Below are positions 7,905-15,721 of a stretch of DNA of 44,359 nt, piece by piece. Position 1 is the stretch's first letter; each line of letters starts with the position of its first letter. The translations under genes and the position numbers were made by a program. The stretch spans positions 1 through 44,359 of the forward strand of contig CAYLPU010000036.1 of NCBI GenBank assembly GCA_964385635.1, given 5' to 3'. A model generated the notes under the pieces. That model made no database searches. It was given only the letters and a program-made list of their open reading frames with translations, and had not been told where the DNA came from. The stretch comes from CAYLPU01 sp964385635. Its GTDB lineage: Bacteria; Chloroflexota; Anaerolineae; B4-G1.

Positions 7905-9166
7905 ATTGGGCCGCCCGGCGGTGGCAACTGGCGCTTCTGCTGGCCGTGCTGCTCCTAAATCTGGCGGCCGAAGGGCCTCCGCCTGCCAGCCTCGACACCC
8001 AGGCCAACCGCCTTCTCGCTGGCGAGAGGTTTGATTTCGCCGGATGGGAGGTGAAAGCCTTACTAGGCAAACTGACCCACAGCCTGGTCGCGCCACAGCG
8101 CTACATGGACGAGTCCGTCCGCCACGATTTCTTCCTCGACTATCTGGAATTGGTGGCCGACACACAGCGGCTTGAGTGGGAAATTCACCGCACCTACACC
8201 GATCCAGCAGTGGAGAACGCAGAGGCGGCGACGGTCGAGTCGCGCACTCGTCTGACCGAACTGCGCACGGCAGAGAAGGCCTGTCAACCACTCGCCGAAG
8301 CAATCCTGGAAGAACAGGTGGCCTGTATCCTGGTGAATGAGAGGTTCAGCGTGCTGGGCCAGGAGTTTCCGCCCCTAGGCACGCACTTCACTCCACTGCC
8401 CCTGCTGCTCGTCGTCTCCCCCCGCGACCATATTGAGAGTATCTTTAGACTCGGCCTACGCCACGGGCTGGACGTAGCCCAACGGGAGGCCATTGAGGAG
8501 CAGGTAGACACTCGTTTCGACGTCTCGTCGCTGGTGACCGGCATCGGCGGAATGGCAGCGTACCCAGCAATGCTTCTGGAGAGCAGTTCACTCAACTGGG
8601 TGACGGAGGTGGCTGCGCACGAGTGGACGCACCATTATCTCACTCTGAGACCATTGGGCTGGAACTACGCTGCCGCCCCTGAAACGCGCACTATCAACGA
8701 GACCGTCGCTTCCATCATGGGGAAGGAAGTAGGGCGACGGATGGTGGCCCGTTACTACCCTGAACTTCTGCCGCCGGAACCAGAGCCCGCGCCGGATGAG
8801 TCGGAAGATGAAACGGCACCATCCGAACCACCTGCTTTCGACTTCCGCATAGAGATGCGGGAGACGCGCGTACGAGCGGACGAACTATTGGCACAGGGGA
8901 AGATTGAGGAGGCGGAGGCCTATATGGAGAAGCAGCGGCAAACATTCGTCGCCCACGGCTACCACATCCGCAAACTGAACCAGGCCTACTTCGCCTTCCA
9001 CGGGGCCTACGCCGACGAACCTGGCGCAGCAGGGACGGACCCCATCGGGCCAGCAGTGCGGGAATTGCGTGCCCGCAGCCCCGACCTATACACCTTCGTG
9101 TCTCAGGTGGCCCGCGTCACGACGCTGGCCGAACTGCAGGCAATACTGGAGGAAATGAGGAAGTAA
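7859..9166 (+). CDS. Membrane-anchored putative zinc metallopeptidase (HExxH)
   Basis: About 435 residues from the ATG at 7859. A start at 7811 lies deep inside the phosphatase gene. An N-terminal membrane helix (LALLLAVLLLNLAAEG, residues about 22-38) should anchor the protein with the rest outside. The likely active site is H254-E-W-T-H258 (AAHEWTHHYLTLRP), with E281 in INETVAS 27 residues later, the spacing expected of a gluzincin zinc site. The C-terminal third is acidic and Pro-rich (PPEPEPAPDESEDE) and then helical. I do not recognise a named peptidase family. The metal site is the only functional evidence, so the substrate and even the activity are inferred. It faces the MFS gene with 10 bases between. 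Confidence 0.75.
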   Translation: MESHQKLGEHLPSLLNWAARRWQLALLLAVLLLNLAAEGPPPASLDTQANRLLAGERFDFAGWEVKALLGKLTHSLVAPQRYMDESVRHDFFLDYLELVADTQRLEWEIHRTYTDPAVENAEAATVESRTRLTELRTAEKACQPLAEAILEEQVACILVNERFSVLGQEFPPLGTHFTPLPLLLVVSPRDHIESIFRLGLRHGLDVAQREAIEEQVDTRFDVSSLVTGIGGMAAYPAMLLESSSLNWVTEVAAHEWTHHYLTLRPLGWNYAAAPETRTINETVASIMGKEVGRRMVARYYPELLPPEPEPAPDESEDETAPSEPPAFDFRIEMRETRVRADELLAQGKIEEAEAYMEKQRQTFVAHGYHIRKLNQAYFAFHGAYADEPGAAGTDPIGPAVRELRARSPDLYTFVSQVARVTTLAELQAILEEMRK

Positions 9167-9176
9167 ACATAAACAC

Positions 9177-10403
9177 TCAGCCATCCCTCAGGCCCGACGA
9201 ATCGCTTCGCTCTGTGTGCATCCACTGCACCAGGACAAGCGAGAGCACCGCGACGCCCACGCCGATCAAGAAGGTGTAACGGCTGCCGACAACCTCCCAT
9301 ACCATTCCCCCCACCACCGGGATAATGACAGCCGCGATGTGGTTGATGGTCTGACCCAACGAGATGTTGGGTGTGATATCTTGAGGTTGGACGGCGATCT
9401 TCTGAAAGTACGACTGGAGCGAGATGCGGAAGCCGAACAACACTTGATCGGCTACGAACAGCACGTAGAGGACGGGAAGCAAGGGGATGTAGGCGTAGCC
9501 CAAGAAGACGAAGATGAGAAACACAAAGTTAAGGGTGAGCACGCGCCGCTCGCCGAAGCGAATGATGATCCCGCCGAACTGCCGATACAGGAACGTGCCG
9601 ATAAGATCGTTGACCACGAACAGGACAGTGATCGTCTGGGCAGTCACCCGATGTTCTTGTACAAGCAAGAAGATAGCAAAGGTGGTGAAGATATGCCGGC
9701 GGCTGCCCATCAGAAATTCCAAGACGTAATAGAGCCAGTAGCGCCTATGAATAGGGGTACGCCGCCTGGTACGGACCGGGCGGACGGGCTGCCGGGCCCA
9801 CGGGAGCAGTACCAATCCCCCCACAATCAGCAGCGCGCCGGTAACGTAGAACAACGTGCGGAATCCCAAAGCGTCAAGTGTCAAAAAGACGATGCCTGCA
9901 CCTGCTAGAGCGGCCAGCGCACCAACACTGCTCAGCCGGCCCAGCGTGCGCGGTGTCTCATCATCACCCACCAGCAGTAACACCGCCGACGAGTTGCTGG
10001 ACATGAAAAAGTGGAAACCAATGCTCATCATCAATGTGCTCACCACTAAGCCCGACAGGCTGCCGACCCTGCCCGTCAGTGCGATGCCGATACCCATCAG
10101 GACAACGGACAGCCCGGCAATGCGCATCTCGACCAGCAGCAGCGCCAGCAGACCGACGCTGAAGCCCAGTAGCCCAGGTATCTCGCGAATAGACTGGATC
10201 AGACCCATCTGATCGGCCCGCACGCCCAGTTCCTGGACAGCGAAATTGCTGAAAAGCGACTGCCACAACCGATAGCCGAAGAAGAATAGGAAGTTGGCCA
10301 ACACAATGACGACGAGGGCTGGGCGACGCTGCGTCGGCGCGACCGCACTCGCCGGATTCGTGAACCCGTTGTTCGAAGTGGTGGAGACAGATGAGTCAGT
10401 CAC
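9177..10403 (-). CDS. Major facilitator superfamily transporter
   Basis: About 408 residues from a GTG at 10403, 8 bases after the lipoprotein stop. An alternative start at 10451 would overlap that gene by 40 bases. Around 12 hydrophobic helices are visible, for example VVIVLANFLFFFGYRLW, LIVGGLVLLPWA and YTFLIGVGVAVLSLVLV, with a basic central loop (RQPVRPVRTRRRTPIHRRY) between the two six-helix halves. This is standard MFS layout. The substrate is not predictable. It could be an exporter or a nutrient carrier. Its closeness to the upstream lipoprotein gene suggests cotranscription. Confidence 0.88.
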   Translation of the reverse strand: MTDSSVSTTSNNGFTNPASAVAPTQRRPALVVIVLANFLFFFGYRLWQSLFSNFAVQELGVRADQMGLIQSIREIPGLLGFSVGLLALLLVEMRIAGLSVVLMGIGIALTGRVGSLSGLVVSTLMMSIGFHFFMSSNSSAVLLLVGDDETPRTLGRLSSVGALAALAGAGIVFLTLDALGFRTLFYVTGALLIVGGLVLLPWARQPVRPVRTRRRTPIHRRYWLYYVLEFLMGSRRHIFTTFAIFLLVQEHRVTAQTITVLFVVNDLIGTFLYRQFGGIIIRFGERRVLTLNFVFLIFVFLGYAYIPLLPVLYVLFVADQVLFGFRISLQSYFQKIAVQPQDITPNISLGQTINHIAAVIIPVVGGMVWEVVGSRYTFLIGVGVAVLSLVLVQWMHTERSDSSGLRDG

Positions 10404-10411
10404 GTGCCCTT

Positions 10412-11710
10412 CTACTCGACGAATGGACACAAATCTATCGGTTCCCACCACGGGTTAGCGTAGCCGTAGTTGGAGTTGAAGAAATTCTGAACGGAGGGGT
10501 CCGTCTCAGCCGCAGCGACGACCTCAGCGCAGCCGTCAGCAATGCGACCATCCGCCAGATACACCATCCAGAAGATTTCGGCCATCGCGGCGACGTCATG
10601 ACCAGCGACCCCGGCGGGATAATCGGCCTGCAGACGGTTGTACTCCAACTGCGCACCGCCCGGGTCCCCCATCAGCAAGTGGGTCGGCACCAGACGCCAG
10701 CGGGCAAAGGCGATCAACTGTGCCCGCTCGTCGTTCACGCTGACCATGCTGACTGTCCCAGCGAATTCCTTCAGCGTGTCGTCGCTGATCACCCGCTCAT
10801 AGTTGGCGCGGGCGGTGTTGTAGTCTCCAGAAAGCAGGGCACGGTCGCCGTCAAGCAGCGCGTGGTAGCGGTGGGTGGGCGGTTCCCAGATTTGCTCAGT
10901 GCGGGTGTACACGCTGCCGTTCCACTCCCAGACCTCGGAGTAGCCACGCTGAGGCTCCGCTCCCACCGATCCGATGCCACCGCTGTGGGCCTCAATGCGG
11001 CAATAGGTGACAATGTAGGTGGGATAGGGCATCTCCAGCACGCCTCCCATCAGGCTGACGAAGGCCGTCCCGTCCCACCCTCGGATTTCGAGTGTTTCGT
11101 AGCAGGTGTGTGCGCCGCATGAACTCAGTGTATAGATAACGTCCGGCTGCCTGTCCAAGTTCGCGTCACCGACCTGGAGCAGACGCATAGCAGGCCCGTA
11201 AACATCATAGCCCTCCTGGTACAGGAGCACATAAGTCCCGGCCTGGCAGCCGAAGATGAGCAAGTCGCCAGGACGGGCGAACATCTCAGCGTTGGGATCG
11301 GCCAGAGCGATGACGACCTCCATGTTGTCGTCGCCTGTCATATCAATCGCGATCACCTGGTCGGTGGAATCAGGCAGCGCGTCCCACTCCGTCAGTGTGC
11401 TCTCCAGCGTCGCCCTGTCACCCCCGGCGCTAAGGAATTGCTGGATGGCAGCCTGGTAGTCGGCAAAGTGGGCGGGCTGGATGAGCGGGGGCGAGCCTGG
11501 GGCCGGGCAGTCAGCAAGGACGGGGCTGGCAGTAGCAGCCTGCTCGGTGGGTGCGGACGTTGGTGGTGGCTCAGTGGGTACGGGCATCAGTACCTCCGTC
11601 GGCACAAAGATTGTCGGCGCCAGTTCCGACGTGGGGGACAGCGAGTCGCAGGCAAGCAGCGCCAGGGCCACCAGGACAACAGCGACAATGGGGATAAACG
11701 TTCGTTTCAT
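10412..11710 (-). CDS. Lipoprotein with Pro/Thr linker and C-terminal helical repeat-like region
   Basis: A 432-residue exported lipoprotein. The signal peptide ends in the lipobox LALLAC (Cys about 21). A Pro/Thr/Glu-rich linker to about residue 65 (including VPTEPPPTSAPTEQA) follows. The middle part (residues about 70-270) has FG-GAP-like short motifs (AIDMTGDDNMEVVIALADPN, GDANLDRQPDVIYTL), reminiscent of integrin-like calcium-binding repeats. The last 150 residues are helical (ALLDGDRALLSGDYNTARAN), TPR-like. The function is unknown. The gene is expressed from a near-consensus promoter that lies back to back with that of tRNA-Ala. Confidence 0.8.
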   Translation of the reverse strand: MKRTFIPIVAVVLVALALLACDSLSPTSELAPTIFVPTEVLMPVPTEPPPTSAPTEQAATASPVLADCPAPGSPPLIQPAHFADYQAAIQQFLSAGGDRATLESTLTEWDALPDSTDQVIAIDMTGDDNMEVVIALADPNAEMFARPGDLLIFGCQAGTYVLLYQEGYDVYGPAMRLLQVGDANLDRQPDVIYTLSSCGAHTCYETLEIRGWDGTAFVSLMGGVLEMPYPTYIVTYCRIEAHSGGIGSVGAEPQRGYSEVWEWNGSVYTRTEQIWEPPTHRYHALLDGDRALLSGDYNTARANYERVISDDTLKEFAGTVSMVSVNDERAQLIAFARWRLVPTHLLMGDPGGAQLEYNRLQADYPAGVAGHDVAAMAEIFWMVYLADGRIADGCAEVVAAAETDPSVQNFFNSNYGYANPWWEPIDLCPFVE

Positions 11711-11778
11711 CCCAGTTTCAGGTTCCAGGTTTCAGGTTTCACATCCCCCTCGTATCTAATATCCAATATCCAGTACCC

Positions 11779-11806
11779 AGTATAACACGGTGAGGAAACC
11801 TGTCAA
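11779..11806 (-). promoter_or_regulatory. Promoter of the lipoprotein/MFS unit
   Basis: On the minus strand a perfect -35 TTGACA would read from 11806; the visible hexamer is TTGACA (complement of TGTCAA, 11801-11806), then 16 bases, then TATACT (11784-11779). Five of six -10 positions match. Confidence 0.7.
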
Positions 11807-11809
11807 ACC

Positions 11810-11837
11810 TTGACATCTCGCCATTCTGATGTAGAAT
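11810..11837 (+). promoter_or_regulatory. Promoter of the tRNA-Ala pair
   Basis: A perfect -35 TTGACA (11810-11815), 16 bases, then TAGAAT (11832-11837). The first tRNA base is 14 bases after the -10. The -35 lies three bases from the oppositely oriented -35 of the lipoprotein promoter. Confidence 0.75.
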
Positions 11838-11850
11838 CAGATCGGGTTAC

Positions 11851-11926
<76 letters not shown>

Positions 11927-11944
11927 GCATAGCCCCGACATGAT

Positions 11945-12017
11945 GGGCCCGTAGCGCAGTTGGGAGCGCACCACAATGGCATTGTGGGGGTCGAGGGTTC
12001 GAGTCCCTCCGGGTCCA
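11945..12017 (+). tRNA. tRNA-Ala (anticodon GGC)
   Basis: A 73-base cloverleaf ending at the discriminator A. The CCA is not encoded (CTC follows). The acceptor stem GGGCCCG/CGGGTCC again has G3-U70. The D stem is GCGC/GCGC, the anticodon stem CCACA/TGTGG with loop ATGGCAT (anticodon GGC, reading GCC), and the T arm is GAGGG-TTCGAGT-CCCTC. It lies 18 bases after the first alanine tRNA and is probably cotranscribed with it. Confidence 0.95.
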
Positions 12018-12090
12018 CTCATTGGCCGATATATTACGAAGTATTGCGCATCAGAACGACTTCGCTTTCAACCTGCGGAAGGAGAACGAT

Positions 12091-13509
12091 ATGTCCAGTT
12101 CAGAGATCTGCTTCATGACGGCCACAGAGTTAGCCCGTCGCATCCGTTCCAAGGAGCTATCAGCCAGGGAGGTAATGGAGGCTCATCTGGCCCAGATCGA
12201 CCGAGTCAACCCGATGGTGAACGCCATCGTCACGCTGCTGCCCGAGCAGGCCCTGGAGCAGGCCAATACGGCTGACGAGGCTCTTGCCCGTGGCGAGGAG
12301 ATCGGGCCTCTGCACGGGCTTCCCATCGCGCACAAGGATTTGGTGCCGACCAAGGGGATCCGCACCACCTCCGGCTCACCCATTTTCAAGGACTTTGTGC
12401 CGGATCAGAACGGGCTGATCGTGGAACGGCTGAAGAAAGCCGGGGCCATCGCCATCGGCAAGACCAACACGCCCGAGTTCGGAGCCGGCTCTCAGACCTA
12501 CAACGAGGTATTCGGGGAGACCCTCAACCCTTACAACACCAGCAAGACCTGCGGTGGCAGCAGCGGCGGGGCGGCAGTGGCACTGGCCTGCGGGATGCTA
12601 CCCATTGCAGATGGCAGCGACATGGGCGGTTCGCTACGCAACCCGGCCAGCTTCTGCAATATTGTGGGATTTCGCACTTCCCCCGGCAGAGTGCCCATGT
12701 GGCCCAACCTGATTGGCTGGTTTCCGCTCGTGGTGGAGGGTCCGATGGCTCGCACGGTGCAGGATGCCGCGCTCATGTTGAGCGCAATCGCCGGGCCCGA
12801 TCCGCGCTCGCCTATCGCCATCGCTGAGCCGGGTGACATGTTCCGCCGCCCCCTGGAACGCGATTTCAGAGGAGTGCACATCGCCTGGAGTCGTGATTTC
12901 GGGGGGCTGCCGGTAGACCCGCGTGTGACGGCGGTCATTGACGAGCAGCAGCACGTGTTCGAGTCCTTAGGCTGCGTGGTAGAGGACAGGGAGCCGGACT
13001 TCACGGACGCGGACGAGATTTTCAAGGTACTGCGGGCCTGGCGCTACGAACTGGGCCTTGCCGAGCTGCTGAAGACCCATCGGGACCAGATCAAGGAGAC
13101 AGTGATCTGGAACATCGAAGCGGGTGCGAAGCTGAGCGGCCCGCAGATCGGGCGGGCCGAACTCAAGCGGACAGAACTCTATCACCAGGTGCGGGAATTC
13201 ATGAAAACATACGAGTTCATGATCTTCCCCGTAAGTCAGGTGCCCCCCTTCGACGTGAAGGTGCGCCATGTTACCGAGGTCAACGGGGTAAAGATGGAAA
13301 CATACATCGACTGGATGAAATCCTGTTACTACGTCACTGACGTATGTCTCCCTGCCATCTCGGTTCCCTGCGGCTTCACATCGGACGGCCTACCCGTCGG
13401 TGTCCAGATCGTGGGGCGGCACGAGGACGACTTCGGCGTGCTGCAGTTGGCCCATGCGTTCGAACAGGCCACCGGCTTCTGGAAACAGAGACCGCCTGTG
13501 GTGGAATGA
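12091..13509 (+). CDS. Amidase (amidase signature family)
   Basis: 472 residues from the ATG at 12091, which has AAGGAG at good distance. An earlier TTG at 12022 directly abuts the tRNA and is unlikely. The Ser-cisSer-Lys triad of the amidase signature family is complete: K82 (IAHKD), S157 or S158 in GGSSGGAAVA and nucleophile S181 in GSDMGGSLRNP. The 24-residue step from S157 to S181 is the family norm. These enzymes hydrolyse carboxamides. It resembles GatA but gatB and gatC are not adjacent, so a catabolic amidase or aryl-acylamidase is more likely. No signal peptide. It is separated from the next operon by a T-box terminator. Confidence 0.92.
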   Translation: MSSSEICFMTATELARRIRSKELSAREVMEAHLAQIDRVNPMVNAIVTLLPEQALEQANTADEALARGEEIGPLHGLPIAHKDLVPTKGIRTTSGSPIFKDFVPDQNGLIVERLKKAGAIAIGKTNTPEFGAGSQTYNEVFGETLNPYNTSKTCGGSSGGAAVALACGMLPIADGSDMGGSLRNPASFCNIVGFRTSPGRVPMWPNLIGWFPLVVEGPMARTVQDAALMLSAIAGPDPRSPIAIAEPGDMFRRPLERDFRGVHIAWSRDFGGLPVDPRVTAVIDEQQHVFESLGCVVEDREPDFTDADEIFKVLRAWRYELGLAELLKTHRDQIKETVIWNIEAGAKLSGPQIGRAELKRTELYHQVREFMKTYEFMIFPVSQVPPFDVKVRHVTEVNGVKMETYIDWMKSCYYVTDVCLPAISVPCGFTSDGLPVGVQIVGRHEDDFGVLQLAHAFEQATGFWKQRPPVVE

Positions 13510-13539
13510 TCAGATTACAACGGCAAATAGTCAAAAGGC

Positions 13540-13842
13540 CGCGAACAGGAGTAATAGGTCATCCCTGCAGCGAGCCGGGAAAGACCAGGTGGAAGCCCGG
13601 CAATCGGCGCCCAGGGGGAGCGCCACGTAAGGCCGAACTCACCTGGGAGCCGCGTCGGTGAAACTGGGTACTAGATACTGGACGCTGGACCAAGTATTGA
13701 GCATCCGGTCAAGTAACCGATGACGACTGGCCTCCGTTAACGGGCCAGGAGCGGGAGGCATCCTAATTACATCCAGGATGCTCTCCAATCAGGGTGGTAC
13801 CGCGAAGCGTGCCCCTTCGTCCCTGAGACGAAGGGGTTTTTT
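13540..13842 (+). promoter_or_regulatory. T-box leader, leucine-specific, controlling ilvE-MBL-leuS
   Basis: A complete T-box riboswitch. The stem I landmarks GCAGCGAGCCGG (13567-13578) and GGTGGAAGCCCGGC (13588-13601) are followed by the specifier loop strand GAACTCAC. Its codon CTC (13638-13640) specifies leucine. The T-box proper AGGGTGGTACCGCG (13791-13804) matches consensus exactly, and its UGGU bulge would pair with the NCCA end of uncharged tRNA-Leu (discriminator A). AGGG (13791-13794) can pair with CCCT (13821-13824) in the antiterminator, competing with the terminator downstream. T-box systems read tRNA charging: uncharged tRNA-Leu favours transcription. The leucine reading agrees with leuS and the branched-chain aminotransferase in the operon. 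Confidence 0.95.
13812..13842 (+). terminator. T-box regulated intrinsic terminator
   Basis: A 10-bp perfect stem CCCCTTCGTC (13812-13821) and GACGAAGGGG (13827-13836) with a 5-base loop and six T (13837-13842). It overlaps the strand needed for the antiterminator. Confidence 0.95.
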
Positions 13843-13865
13843 GTAATGAGGAGGAGAAAAACAAG

Positions 13866-14783
13866 ATGAGCATCGAACCCACGCCCTGGATCTGGTCCAA
13901 CGGCCAGTTGGTGCCCTGGGACGAGGCACGTGTACATGTCTTCGCCCACGCGCTGCACTACGGCTCCAGCGTCTTCGAGGGACTCCGCGCCTATGCCACA
14001 CCTCGTGGCCCGGCGGTGGTTGGCCTGGAGCCCCATGTGCGCCGGCTTTTCGACTCGTGTAAAATCTACCGCATGCCAATTCCATACCAACCGGCGGAGA
14101 TATCCCAGGCCATCCTGGAGACGATTCGGGCCAACGAACTCCAATCCTGCTACATCCGACCGCTGGTCTTTCGCGGTGTGGGCGTGATCTCCCTTGATCC
14201 TCGACCTTGTCCCGTCGAAGTGATCATCGGCACAATAACGATGGGGAAATACCTGGGCGAGGAAGGGGTTGACGTCGGAGTAAGCACCTGGCAGCGCATG
14301 GCCCCGAATACCTTCCCGGCGATGGCCAAGATAGGCGGGCAGTATATCAACTCACAATTGGTCGTGATGGAGGCTCACGACCGGGGTTTTGCAGAGGCTG
14401 TCGTGCTGAACACGGATGGTTACGTCAGTGAAGGCAGCGGAGAGAACGTATTCATCGTGAAAGACGGCGTGCTTCACACACCGCCGCTGGCAGCATCAAT
14501 CCTGGCAGGCATCACCAGAGCGTTCGTCATCCAGTTGGCGCGCGATTTGGGATACGAAGTGCGGGAACAGATGATCGTTCGTGAGATGCTCTACCTGGCC
14601 GACGAGATATTCTTCACCGGGACAGCCGTCGAGGTCACCTCCGTCCGCAGCGTTGACGGCATCCCTGTGGGCGAGGGACGGCGCGGGCCAGTGACGGCCC
14701 ACCTGCAAGAGCAGTTCTTCGGCATCGCCAGAGGGAAGTTGGAAGATCGGTTTGAATGGATGACGCTAGTGAAGAAAGCATGA
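13866..14783 (+). CDS. ilvE: Branched-chain amino acid aminotransferase
   Basis: 305 residues, the length of class IV aminotransferases. It interconverts leucine, isoleucine and valine with their 2-oxo acids using PLP and 2-oxoglutarate/glutamate. Landmarks: WIWSNGQLVPWDEARVHV and YGSSVFEGLRAY at the N terminus, the PLP lysine K155 in AKIGGQYINS, SEGSGENVFIVKDG and the phosphate loop region AGITRAFV. GAGGAG lies 8 bases before the ATG. A D-amino-acid or aminodeoxychorismate lyase member of the same fold is less likely because of the IlvE-type motifs and the leucine T-box in front. The stop and the next start are separated by one base. Confidence 0.94.
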   Translation: MSIEPTPWIWSNGQLVPWDEARVHVFAHALHYGSSVFEGLRAYATPRGPAVVGLEPHVRRLFDSCKIYRMPIPYQPAEISQAILETIRANELQSCYIRPLVFRGVGVISLDPRPCPVEVIIGTITMGKYLGEEGVDVGVSTWQRMAPNTFPAMAKIGGQYINSQLVVMEAHDRGFAEAVVLNTDGYVSEGSGENVFIVKDGVLHTPPLAASILAGITRAFVIQLARDLGYEVREQMIVREMLYLADEIFFTGTAVEVTSVRSVDGIPVGEGRRGPVTAHLQEQFFGIARGKLEDRFEWMTLVKKA

Positions 14784-14784
14784 G

Positions 14785-15693
14785 ATGAAACGGGTGGAAC
14801 TGGCCTCCGGCATCTTTCACCTGCAGAGCGGCTCCAACATGGGGTTGGTCGTGCAGGATGGGAAGGGGCTGCTGATAGATACAGGACTGGACAAGGACAC
14901 CGCACGGCGGGCATTGCGGGTTGCCGAAGCAATGGACACTGTCCTGGAGGCGGTGTTCCTCACCCACGCCCACGCCGACCACTTCGGCGGCGCCCACTTC
15001 CTGCAGCGCCGCCTGGGGGTGCCGCTGTACGCGCCAGCACTAGAGGGAGCGATGATGGAAAACCCCATCATCGAGCCACTTTACCTCTTCAGCGGAGCGG
15101 CCCCCATCGAAGAACTGCGCCACAAGTTCACACTGGCCAAACCCTGCCGCATTGACCACGTCGTGGAGCCAGGGCCGCTGGAGATCGGACCGTTCCGGGT
15201 AAAGATAGTGCCATTAGCAGGGCACGCCCCCAACCAGGTGGGGGTGGCGGTGAGGGAGGTGCTCTTCTGCGCCGACGCGGTCTTCCCGGCTGAGATGCTC
15301 AAGAAGCACAAGATCACCTTCTGTGTGGACCTGGACGAGACGCTGGCGACACTGGAGCGGATGCCGGGCCTGCCCTACGCTCACTTCGCGCCGGGTCACG
15401 GTCCGGCCTACAAAGCGGGCGACGAGATCGCCCAGGCGTGTTTCACCAATCGAGAGCGACTGGAGGAAATTCGAGAACAAGTCTATGCGGCGCTAGAGGA
15501 ACCACAGGAAACGCCCGCCTTGGTTCAGCAGGTGGCCGATCACTTCGGACTCCGACTTACGGCAGCGACCATTTACTTTCTCGTTCGAACGACCATCCTG
15601 GCCGCCCTCTCCTCGCTGGAGCGGGTAGGGAAGGTGATGATCATAGTGAAGGACAACCGGTTGTTGTGGCAGCGGAGCGAGGCGAAGGAGTGA
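14785..15693 (+). CDS. MBL-fold metallo-hydrolase
   Basis: 302 residues. The metallo-beta-lactamase metal motif THAHADHFGG sits near residues 58-67, after the fold-opening GKGLLIDTGLD. Later metal residues lie in LAGHAPNQ, CADAVFP and FAPGHGPAY. The last 80 residues form a helical, winged-helix-like segment (VADHFGLRLTAATIYFLV). Members of this fold hydrolyse thioesters, lactones or phosphoesters, and the substrate here is unknown. It is embedded between ilvE (1-base gap) and leuS (28-base gap) under a leucine T-box, which hints at a role linked to branched-chain acyl or keto intermediates. That link is inference from context only. Confidence 0.85.
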   Translation: MKRVELASGIFHLQSGSNMGLVVQDGKGLLIDTGLDKDTARRALRVAEAMDTVLEAVFLTHAHADHFGGAHFLQRRLGVPLYAPALEGAMMENPIIEPLYLFSGAAPIEELRHKFTLAKPCRIDHVVEPGPLEIGPFRVKIVPLAGHAPNQVGVAVREVLFCADAVFPAEMLKKHKITFCVDLDETLATLERMPGLPYAHFAPGHGPAYKAGDEIAQACFTNRERLEEIREQVYAALEEPQETPALVQQVADHFGLRLTAATIYFLVRTTILAALSSLERVGKVMIIVKDNRLLWQRSEAKE

Positions 15694-15721
15694 GAATGTC
15701 CAGCCAGGCAAGGAGAAGAAA

